Shown: in pieces, positions 8,106 to 14,400 of the stretch
How the letters are laid out: every line of letters starts with the position of its first letter
Position numbering within the stretch: position 1 is the stretch's first letter
Assembly (NCBI GenBank): GCA_041918675.1
Contig: JAYRVF010000009.1
Span: 1-64,000 of the forward strand
DNA from: SCUB01 sp041918675
Lineage (GTDB): Bacteria; Pseudomonadota; Alphaproteobacteria; Rhizobiales; Xanthobacteraceae
Length of the DNA stretch: 64,000 nt
Reading direction: 5' to 3'
Program-made: the position numbers and the translations under genes
Notes under the pieces: model-generated
What the model was told of the DNA's origin: nothing
The model's input: the letters and a program-made list of their open reading frames with translations, nothing else
Databases searched by the model: none

Positions 8106-8311
8106 TGGACAGGCTGCATACGGTGTTGCGGTCGCTGCGGGCCGAAACGAAGACCGACAACAAGCATCTCGATGTCTTCCGCGAATTCTTGACGCATCTG
8201 GCGAAGATCAATCGCAAGGCGTCGGCGCGGCCGCCCGGGCGCGCCAAGGCCGCGTCGCGCTCGAAGTCGTCCACGCGTCGCAAGGGAACCAAGCGCGCCA
8301 CGCGCGGGTGA
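8105..8311 (+). CDS. Small basic hypothetical protein
   Basis: The 68-residue protein has an amphipathic N-terminal half (LHTVLRSLRAETKTDNKHLD) and a very basic, Lys/Arg/Ser-rich tail (SRSKSSTRRKGTKRATRG) that could bind nucleic acid. It is translationally coupled to the gene before it and belongs to the head-gene operon by position. I do not recognise a family. Confidence 0.55.
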   Translation: MDRLHTVLRSLRAETKTDNKHLDVFREFLTHLAKINRKASARPPGRAKAASRSKSSTRRKGTKRATRG

Positions 8312-8323
8312 GAGGCATAGCTC

Positions 8324-8665
8324 ATGCTTTTCGAGGACCGGCGCCGCGAGGCGCATGACGGGCGCTTCACGCGTCCCAATGCAATGTGCATTGGCTCCTT
8401 TTCGTCTCTTCCCTCGGCGACCAATCTCGTGAACTCAACCTTGGCGCGGAACAGCGTCGAAGTTGACTTGGTCGCGAATGGTATCCAACCTGTCGCCATG
8501 CTCCGCGCTTCTTTTAGCTCGATAACGGGAAAAGAAGCCTATGCACCGAGCCTTTACTCGGTGCCGATGGTGCGCGAAACTTCTAGCGTTAAGGTTCTTA
8601 TCATAAATGATAGGAGTTCACCTCGGGGCTATCGCGTCCATACCGCGTATCCGACCCGGTATTAG
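8324..8665 (+). pseudogene. Cassette P1: truncated RNase A-like toxin after the portal genes
   Basis: The open frame encodes 113 residues. Residues 1-20 end in DGRFTRPNA, matching the start of the type A cassette domain (RFTRPDA in A2), and the DNA there is nearly identical. It then jumps directly into the C-terminal part of an RNase A-like payload: SFSSLPSATNLVNSTLA, SITGKE, VKVLIINDR and GYRVHTAYPTR. The GGHxxxH part and the linker are missing, so a large internal deletion has left an inactive, though open, remnant. The cognate-type immunity gene follows nine bases later. Confidence 0.65.
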
Positions 8666-8674
8666 GAAAATGCT

Positions 8675-8950
8675 ATGCAAATTCCCGAAGAACTCAAGAA
8701 GATGTTGGGACGGCTTGACTGCAATGCGGAATATCTCATTGATTCACCCGAGGCGCTGGTGCGTCGGGCGATACGTGTATCGAGCACAACCGAGCGTCGG
8801 ACGGCAAAGGCGTTTCTCGAAGAGCTTCTGAACAATGATCCATCTTTTCAGGATCTGATGAGAGTATGGTTTTGCGGGCCTATCGAAATTGTATTCAAGG
8901 ATGAAGCCTATTTGCGCAATTTCTTCAGGCTCATGCGCGATGAGTTATGA
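8675..8950 (+). CDS. CdiI-like immunity protein of the RNase A-like cassette
   Basis: The 91-residue acidic helical protein has the pattern TERRTAKAFLEELLNN...LMRVWFCGPIEIVFKD...LRNFFRLMRDEL, shared in outline with the broken gene at 6248-6490. Both follow RNase A-like toxin sequence at independent sites, which supports a cognate immunity role. No signal peptide is present, consistent with protection against a cytoplasmic RNase. The toxin next to it is truncated, so this is now an orphan that could still protect against incoming toxin. Confidence 0.65.
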   Translation: MQIPEELKKMLGRLDCNAEYLIDSPEALVRRAIRVSSTTERRTAKAFLEELLNNDPSFQDLMRVWFCGPIEIVFKDEAYLRNFFRLMRDEL

Positions 8951-9002
8951 TGAATAGATCACGTTTTGAGATGCCCGCGAAAGTGAATGCCGGCGCGAAG
9001 GA

Positions 9003-9144
9003 GCGGCGTCGCGGCACGCAATCCTTGAGCTTCGCTTCTCACTGAAGGCGATCAAGCTTGCGTCGGCGATGCATCGCCATGCGCTCGCGCGCAAATATAG
9101 CCCCGACCAACCGCGCATTCCCGCAGGCCAGCCCGGCGGCGGCG
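9003..9144 (+). pseudogene. Remnant P2: middle of a cassette N-terminal domain fused ahead of the protease
   Basis: The bases reproduce the helical segment and linker of the type A cassette domain (LRFSLKAIKLAS, then LARKYSPDQPRIPAGQPGGG). There is no proper start and no WTDG or payload. From ATG 9069 the frame runs without a stop into the prohead protease gene, so a fused protein could in principle be made. Confidence 0.7.
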
Positions 9145-9236
9145 CGCCATTGCGTTTCCGATACGGCCTGATCGGCCGGATCATTTCCGATCTCTTTGAT
9201 GGTTCTTCCCACCCACGTCCTCCGGCGAGGTTGACG

Positions 9237-9818
9237 ATGCATGCTCCGGTGACTCTTTCGCGTATCTCGTTCGGAACTGACGGCGCGGTCGAGGGTTATG
9301 CAAGTCTGTTCGGCGAGGTCGACCAGGCGCGCGACATGGTCATGCCCGGCGCGTTCCGGCGCACGCTGGAGAGTCGCGGCGTGCGCAAGATACCGATGCT
9401 GTTCCAGCACGATCCGGCCGAGCCGATCGGCGTGTGGCTGTCGATCGAGGAGGACCATCGCGGGTTGTTCGCGCGCGGCCGCCTCATTCCCGAGGTTAAG
9501 CGCGCGCGCGAATTGCTGTCGCTGGTGGAGGCGGGCGCGGTCGATGGTCTGTCGATCGGCTATCGCACGGTGCGCGGCCGCGTCGACCCGACGACCCGCG
9601 TGCGCAAACTCTTTCAGGTCGATCTCTGGGAGATTTCGATCGTGACCTTCCCGCTTCTGGCGGGAGCGCGCGTTCGCGCGGTGAAGAATTCCCGGCTTCC
9701 TCCCGGCCGGGCTTCGCCGCGCGGACGCGCTGAACGCCCGGCCACGGCGGCGACAGGCTCGATCGCTGGACGCGGCTTGGCGGTATCGTCGCGGTCTCGG
9801 CCGCTCAACTTTCCTTAA
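9237..9818 (+). CDS. HK97-family prohead protease (orfg4)
   Basis: This 193-residue serine protease (U35 family) trims the capsid protein during head maturation. Recognisable parts are GAVEGYASLFGEVDQARDMVMPGAF, the catalytic His in MLFQHDPAEPIG, the catalytic Ser in GAVDGLSIGYRT, and LWEISIVTFPLL. I chose ATG 9237 because it has a well placed CGAGG and matches the family start; the longer frame from 9069 adds a cassette remnant. The Arg-rich C-terminal tail is unusual. The major capsid gene follows directly. Confidence 0.9.
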   Translation: MHAPVTLSRISFGTDGAVEGYASLFGEVDQARDMVMPGAFRRTLESRGVRKIPMLFQHDPAEPIGVWLSIEEDHRGLFARGRLIPEVKRARELLSLVEAGAVDGLSIGYRTVRGRVDPTTRVRKLFQVDLWEISIVTFPLLAGARVRAVKNSRLPPGRASPRGRAERPATAATGSIAGRGLAVSSRSRPLNFP

Positions 9819-9840
9819 GTCCGCAACAATGAGGTTTCCC

Positions 9841-11094
9841 ATGGATTTCGAGGTTCATTCTTCGGCGCCCGAACAGAAGGCGGGCATTCCGGCTTCGAGC
9901 GAGGCGCACGAAACGCTGATGCGCTCGTTCGAGGAGTTCAAGGCCGCCAACGACGAACGGCTCGACGCGCTCGCGCGCCGGGGCGACGTGCTGATCGAGG
10001 AGAAGGTCGATCGCATCAACTCCGCGCTCGACGCGCAGATGCGCCGCATCGACGAGCTGACGCTGCGCCAGGCGCGTCCCGCGCTCGGCGCCGACATCAA
10101 AAGCGCGCCCAGCCTTTTCTCCCGCGAGCACAAGCAGGCGTTCGAGAGCTATGTCCGGGCCGGCGAGAGCGCGGGCCTGCGCCAGCTCGAAACCAAGGCG
10201 CTGTCGATCGGCTCCAATCCGGACGGCGGCTATCTGGTTCCGCCCGAGGTCGAGCGCGAGATCGGACGCCGGCTGACGGCGATCTCGCCGATCCGCTCGA
10301 TCGCCGGCGTGCGCGAGGTCTCCGGCAACGTCTACAAGAAGCCGTTCATGACGGCCGGCCCGGCGGTCGGCTGGGTCGGCGAGACCGACGCGCGGCCGCA
10401 GACCGGCACGCCCGCGATCGCCGAGATCGCGTTTCCGGCGATGGAGCTCTACGCGATGCCGGCCGCGACCGCATCGCTCTTGGAAGACGCCGCGATCAAT
10501 ATCGACCAGTGGATCGCCGGCGAGGTGGAGCTCGCCTTCGCCGAGCAGGAGGGGGCGGCCTTCGTCAACGGCGACGGCGTCAACAAACCGACCGGCTTTC
10601 TCAGCTACACCAAGGTCGCCGAGGCGAGCTGGAGCTGGGGCAATCTCGGCTACGTCGCGACCGGCGAGGCCGGCGATTTCCCGGCCGACGCGCCGACCGA
10701 TCCGCTGATCGATCTCGTTTACGCGCTCAAGGCCGGCTACCGGCAGAACGCGAGCTTCGTCATGAACCGCAAGACGCAGGCCGCGGTCCGCAAGCTGAAG
10801 GACACCGACGGCCAGTATCTCTGGCAGGCGCCGGCCCAGGCCGACGGCCGCGCCACGCTGATGACCTTCCCGGTCGTCGAGGCCGAGGACATGCCCGACA
10901 TCGGCGCGGGCTCCTATTCGGTGGCGTTCGGCGATTTCCGGCGCGGCTATCTGATCGTCGATCGGCTGGGCGTGCGGGTGCTGCGCGATCCGTACTCGGC
11001 CAAGCCCTACGTGCTGTTCTACACGACCAAGCGCGTCGGCGGCGGCGTCCAGGATTTCGACGCGATCAAGCTCCTGAAATTCGCGGCGAGCTGA
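9841..11094 (+). CDS. HK97-type major capsid protein (orfg5)
   Basis: The 417-residue capsid subunit has an N-terminal helical delta-like region (about residues 15-90, coiled coil with EKVDRINSALDAQMRRIDEL) and the HK97 core: NPDGGYLVPPEVEREI, WVGETDARPQT, LLEDAAINIDQWIAGEV, FVNGDGVNKPTGFLSY, SFVMNRKTQAAVRKLKD and FGDFRRGYLIVDR. ATG 9841 has a GAGG six bases upstream; ATG 9829 is a less likely start. The last 19 codons are duplicated at 12957-13013, ahead of the third capsid-side cassette. Confidence 0.95.
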   Translation: MDFEVHSSAPEQKAGIPASSEAHETLMRSFEEFKAANDERLDALARRGDVLIEEKVDRINSALDAQMRRIDELTLRQARPALGADIKSAPSLFSREHKQAFESYVRAGESAGLRQLETKALSIGSNPDGGYLVPPEVEREIGRRLTAISPIRSIAGVREVSGNVYKKPFMTAGPAVGWVGETDARPQTGTPAIAEIAFPAMELYAMPAATASLLEDAAINIDQWIAGEVELAFAEQEGAAFVNGDGVNKPTGFLSYTKVAEASWSWGNLGYVATGEAGDFPADAPTDPLIDLVYALKAGYRQNASFVMNRKTQAAVRKLKDTDGQYLWQAPAQADGRATLMTFPVVEAEDMPDIGAGSYSVAFGDFRRGYLIVDRLGVRVLRDPYSAKPYVLFYTTKRVGGGVQDFDAIKLLKFAAS

Positions 11095-11120
11095 TCGGCG
11101 CGAACCGGAAGACAAGCAAG

Positions 11121-11148
11121 GGGCGCGGCGCGACGGCCGCGCCCTTTT
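11121..11148 (+). terminator. Terminator after the major capsid gene
   Basis: A nine-base perfect stem (GGGCGCGGC/GCCGCGCCC) with a six-base loop is followed by TTTT. It should reduce read-through from the strongly expressed capsid gene into the toxin cassette. A copy is found at 13040-13067. Confidence 0.8.
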
Positions 11149-11179
11149 CATTTGAACCCATTGGCGAGGGAACGGCGCG

Positions 11180-11983
11180 ATGTCTGCGATCGACGAGCAT
11201 GCGCGGACGCGACACAAGGCGCGCTTCATGCGGGCCGATGCCTGGCGCTACCGCCGGCCGCGCGCCGAGCACGTGTCGTCGCCGTCAATCACGTCCGATG
11301 ACGCGCGGACGGAGTTCATCGCCGATCTCGCTTCGATCCGGCGCGACCTTGCCGCGCTCCGGCTTGGTCTCGCCGCGATCGTCGCCCGCAAATACGACCC
11401 CGACCAGCCGCGCCTCCCAGCCGGCCAATCCGGCGGCGGGCAATGGACGGATGAGAGTGGGGACGGCGTTGGCGAATCCTCGGCGGGAAGGTCGACGCTC
11501 TATGTCGCGGGCGCGCCGCGAATTCCGGGTCAGAGGCCGCCTTCCACAAGCGCGAGAAACGCCATCTTCCGAGCCGTGGCCGCGTGGCTCGCGGAGAACG
11601 GCACGACGGCCGCGAGTTATTTGGCCAAGAGTTCGTGGCTTTACAAAGGCTTTGCGTATATCAATGCCTATCTCGACGCGCCGAAGTCGCTTGCGGAATT
11701 GCATGAAGCGGTATCGAACAAGGCGGCTGGCTATGACGCGCATCATATCGTTGAGCAAACCGCGGCGGAACGGGATGGTTATCCACGCGCGTTGATCGAC
11801 CGCGAGGACAATCTGGTGCGCATACCGAAACTCAAGCATTGGGAGATCGATGCATGGTTTCAGACAAGGTCAGATGAATTTGGCGGTCTGTCGCCACGTG
11901 AGTATCCGCGGTACAAGAATTGGGACGAGCGGCGGAACGTGGGATTGCGCGCGCTTATCAACGTGGGAGTGCTCAGGCCATGA
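11180..11983 (+). CDS. Cassette B1: polymorphic toxin with His-Me/HNH-like nuclease C-terminus
   Basis: The 267-residue protein has a type B N-terminus (AIDEHARTRHKARFMRADAWRYRRP), a helical segment (SIRRDLAALRLGLAAI), the linker RKYDPDQPRLPAG..GGGQWTDE, and a C-terminus with DAHHIVEQ and DREDNLVRIPKLKHW as in A1. The C-terminal halves of A1 and B1 are clearly homologous along their length, while the N-termini share only a skeleton. A good GAGGGAA lies before ATG 11180. The ATGA overlap with the immunity gene is kept. This is the intact capsid-side member. Confidence 0.8.
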   Translation: MSAIDEHARTRHKARFMRADAWRYRRPRAEHVSSPSITSDDARTEFIADLASIRRDLAALRLGLAAIVARKYDPDQPRLPAGQSGGGQWTDESGDGVGESSAGRSTLYVAGAPRIPGQRPPSTSARNAIFRAVAAWLAENGTTAASYLAKSSWLYKGFAYINAYLDAPKSLAELHEAVSNKAAGYDAHHIVEQTAAERDGYPRALIDREDNLVRIPKLKHWEIDAWFQTRSDEFGGLSPREYPRYKNWDERRNVGLRALINVGVLRP

Positions 11984-12351
11984 AGCGGGTCGATCTGCGG
12001 AAAATGGAATCTGAGCGACTGGTCGACCGATTTGCGACGATTGGAGTTGAGCAGGGGAATGCCTTGTTGTGGAATGAGATCGCGAAATTCAACAAGCTAT
12101 TCGATTTGAAGAGCGCGGTCGAAACGGAATTGAAGTCGCGGCCCGGCGATCATCGAAGCTTGCTGATGCGTCTCTATGATCACGATAATACTCAAGTGCG
12201 TTTGAACGCGGCGAAGGCAACGCTGGCTGTTAAGCCGACTGCGGCGAGACGAATGCTCGAGACCATCGCAACCAAGAATGCCGGACCTCAGCGGCTCAGC
12301 GCCGGCATGTGCATTGATGCGTTGGATCGCGGCATCTTCAAGCCGACGTGA
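11980..12351 (+). CDS. DUF2019-type immunity protein of cassette B1
   Basis: The 123-residue protein is a homologue of the A1 immunity protein (SERLVDRFATIGV, AKFNKLFDLK, ELKSRPGDHRSLLM, VRLNAAKATLAVKP, GMCIDALDRGIFKPT). The start codon overlaps the toxin stop. I chose ATG 11980 over an upstream in-frame start at 11920, which would read through toxin sequence. Confidence 0.82.
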   Translation: MKRVDLRKMESERLVDRFATIGVEQGNALLWNEIAKFNKLFDLKSAVETELKSRPGDHRSLLMRLYDHDNTQVRLNAAKATLAVKPTAARRMLETIATKNAGPQRLSAGMCIDALDRGIFKPT

Positions 12352-12387
12352 TCCGATCATCGCGACGACCCGGCGCGCGCGGTGAAG

Positions 12388-12531
12388 GCGTTGGGAGATC
12401 AATGCATGGTTTCAGACAAGGTCAGATGAATTTGGCGGTCTGTCGCAACGTGAGTATCCGCGGTACAAGGATTGGGACGAGCGGCGGAACGTGGGGTTGC
12501 GCGCTTTAGTCCGGTTCAGAGTGCTCAAACC
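12388..12531 (+). pseudogene. Cassette B2: 3' fragment of an HNH-like toxin gene
   Basis: About 140 bases repeat the end of the B1 toxin, from the LKHWEID region (TTGGGAGATC) through SDEFGGLS and WDERRNVGLRAL. The start, N-terminal domain and catalytic HH motif are absent. The fragment leads straight into the second DUF2019 gene, so a recombination inside the toxin gene duplicated only toxin tail plus immunity. Confidence 0.8.
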
Positions 12532-12903
12532 ATGAAGACGCAGAATTGGCACGAGATGGCTTCCGAGCAGCTCGTTCGGCGATTTGTTGAAATCGGCATT
12601 GCCCAGGCGCATGCGCTGCTTCGCAATGAAATCGCAAAATGCAATCGGCTGTTTGACGAGAAGACGGCGCTCCTCGCGGAGCTCAAGTCGCGGCCTGGCG
12701 ATCAACGCCGTTTGCTGCTTCCTCTTTTCGATCATGAGAACGTTCAAGTTCGACTGAGCGCCGCGAAGGCAACTCTGGCTGTTGAGCCGGCCGCGGCGAG
12801 GCGAATGCTGGAAACGATCGCCGCGAAGAGTAGAGGGCCGCAGGGGGGCGATGCGGGAATGTGCATTGATGCGCTCGATCGCGGCATCTTCAAGCCGACG
12901 TGA
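12532..12903 (+). CDS. Orphan DUF2019-type immunity protein (B2)
   Basis: This 123-residue DUF2019 homologue (SEQLVRRFVEIGI, AKCNRLFDEK, ELKSRPGDQRRLLL, VRLSAAKATLAVEP, GMCIDALDRGIFKPT) starts at ATG 12532. It has diverged from B1 in the middle but keeps the same ends. No intact toxin precedes it. Extra immunity genes without toxins are common in polymorphic toxin loci and may protect against variant toxins of sister cells. Confidence 0.8.
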   Translation: MKTQNWHEMASEQLVRRFVEIGIAQAHALLRNEIAKCNRLFDEKTALLAELKSRPGDQRRLLLPLFDHENVQVRLSAAKATLAVEPAAARRMLETIAAKSRGPQGGDAGMCIDALDRGIFKPT

Positions 12904-12956
12904 TCCGATCATCGCGACGACCCGGCGCGCGCTTCGCCGGTGCCGTCAGCGTTTTG

Positions 12957-13067
12957 GGCGGCGGCGTGCAGGACTTCGACGCGATCAAGCTCCTGAAATT
13001 CGCGGCGAGCTGATCGGCGCGAAACGGAAGACAAGCAAGGGGCGCGGCGCGACGGCCGCGCCCTTTT
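12957..13067 (+). repeat. Duplicated capsid 3' end plus terminator
   Basis: The sequence reproduces 11038-11148: the last codons of the major capsid gene (DFDAIKLLKFAAS and stop), the spacer and the hairpin. Directly upstream (12885-12966) the bases match the DNA at 14334-14420, i.e. the immunity 3' end, spacer and 3' end of the protease gene. The two halves meet in a GGCGGCGGCG microhomology. Confidence 0.9.
13040..13067 (+). terminator. Duplicated terminator before cassette B3
   Basis: This is the same stem and TTTT as at 11121-11148, carried along with the duplicated capsid 3' end. Confidence 0.75.
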
Positions 13068-13106
13068 CATTTCGACAGGTGCTGTTTCACGAAGGAACGC
13101 GGCTCG

Positions 13107-13784
13107 ATGGCTGCGATCGACGAGCACGCGCGGACGCAACGCAAGGCGCGCTTCATGCGGGCCGATGCCTGACGCTACCGCCGGCCGCGAGCCGAGCACG
13201 CGTCGCCGACATGCATGGCCGATGACGCGCGGACGAAGTTCATCGCCGATCTCGCTTCGATCCGGCGCGACCTTGCCGCGCTCCGGCTTGGCCTCGCCGC
13301 GATTGTCGCCCGCAAATACGATCCCGACCAGCCGCGCCTCCCCGCCGGCCAATCCGGCGGCGGGCAATGGACGGATGGGGGTGGGATGTGGCACGCGATG
13401 CTCCGAACCGATGGCAACGATCACAGTGGAGAGTTGTCGCGGCCGGTGCAATCGGTGACGCTCGAGAACTCGGCGCTGTTCACGATGTTGTTGCAAGCTG
13501 GCGGTGAGAATATCGGCTCATTTGGAGATCGCATATCGATCGCAAAGGGCCCTGGCATTTTGCATGAAGAGAGCTTCGATTCCGATACCGGATTGACGAT
13601 CGTGTCATTCAGCGGCATTGGGTCGGTCATAATTGACGAGCGTAACGAAGGAACAGTTATCGGTCGGGGATATAAAGTTGGCACGTCCGATAGACCCGAT
13701 TTGGGTATGAGTGTTATCATTGGTCGAAACGGCTTCGTGCGCGTATCTCCAACTTTTCGAAGCCGAATAGAGGCTTGCCGTTGA
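13107..13784 (+). pseudogene. Cassette B3: toxin gene with a premature stop and a different payload
   Basis: From ATG 13107 the frame matches B1 (AIDEHARTQRKARFMRADA) until a TGA at 13170-13172, where B1 has TGG (Trp). The same frame then continues open to 13784 through the linker (RKYDPDQPRLPAG..GGGQWTDG). After the linker the payload differs entirely from B1: about 130 residues including GPGILHEESFDSDTGLTIVSFSGIG, of no family I recognise, in AT-richer DNA. Internal starts (ATG 13215) could give a 189-residue protein lacking the RF..DA.RY motif. It may be inactive or a truncated toxin. Confidence 0.7.
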
Positions 13785-13813
13785 TTTGCATCCGATACCC
13801 ACCGAGCATTGGC

Positions 13814-14308
13814 ATGATGGAAAGTTCGGTCCCACGAGACGAAGCCACGACCTGCACCCGTATCGCCAAGGCCTTTGCGAGGCGCGCGCGGCGCGTCGGA
13901 GCGCTGACGTTCGTCTTGGCGCTGGTTTGCGCGCCGTCTGGCCGCGCCCAGGTGACGCAAGTTGAAGGAACCGACGCGGCCCAGTCGACACAGGCGGGCG
14001 AATCTCGGAAATCCCCCCGCCAGTTGATGGAGGCCATTCCGTTCATCGTCGAGAAGCGCGCCGTTTTTGAAGGTGTCACTTACGACCCTCGGTTTCGGTT
14101 CGAAATCCAACTTGGGGATCCGATGCGCGACTGCGCGCCATGGCGTGTGGAAACATTCGTCCGTCCCGGCGGGCGCATGGTCTTCCAATTGAATGACCCT
14201 GGCGACGCAAAGGTCCTTCAGGATTTGAAACATGAAGGGAATTCGATCGATTTCGTTCTCGGCGATGCGAATTGCAGCTACCGCATCAGGATCGAACGCC
14301 ACAAATGA
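13814..14308 (+). CDS. Secreted protein, putative immunity partner of cassette B3
   Basis: The 164-residue product has a basic N-terminus and a signal peptide (RRVGALTFVLALVCAPSGRAQ), so it should act in the periplasm. The mature part has RFEIQLGDPMRDCAPWRVETF and ends with DANCSYRIRIERH, with two cysteines that may pair. No family is recognised. It lies immediately after the B3 payload and before a remnant of the DUF2019 3' end, so it occupies the immunity slot. A periplasmic immunity protein would imply that the B3 toxin acts in the periplasm. Starts at 13775 (TTG) or 13817 are possible. Confidence 0.55.
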   Translation: MMESSVPRDEATTCTRIAKAFARRARRVGALTFVLALVCAPSGRAQVTQVEGTDAAQSTQAGESRKSPRQLMEAIPFIVEKRAVFEGVTYDPRFRFEIQLGDPMRDCAPWRVETFVRPGGRMVFQLNDPGDAKVLQDLKHEGNSIDFVLGDANCSYRIRIERHK

Positions 14309-14333
14309 CGTTGGCGAATGCCGCCAAGGCGCC

Positions 14334-14390
14334 ATCGCGGCATCTTCAAGCCGACGTGATCCGATCATCGCGACGACCCGGCGCGACCTT
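14334..14390 (+). repeat. Remnant of the DUF2019 3' end and downstream spacer
   Basis: TCGCGGCATCTTCAAGCCGA and the following spacer reproduce the ends of the two DUF2019 genes at 12332-12378 and 12885-12933. Here it follows the unrelated B3 immunity gene, so it is a scar of the original immunity gene on the right flank of the swapped payload. Confidence 0.85.
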
Positions 14391-14400
14391 GCCGACACCG

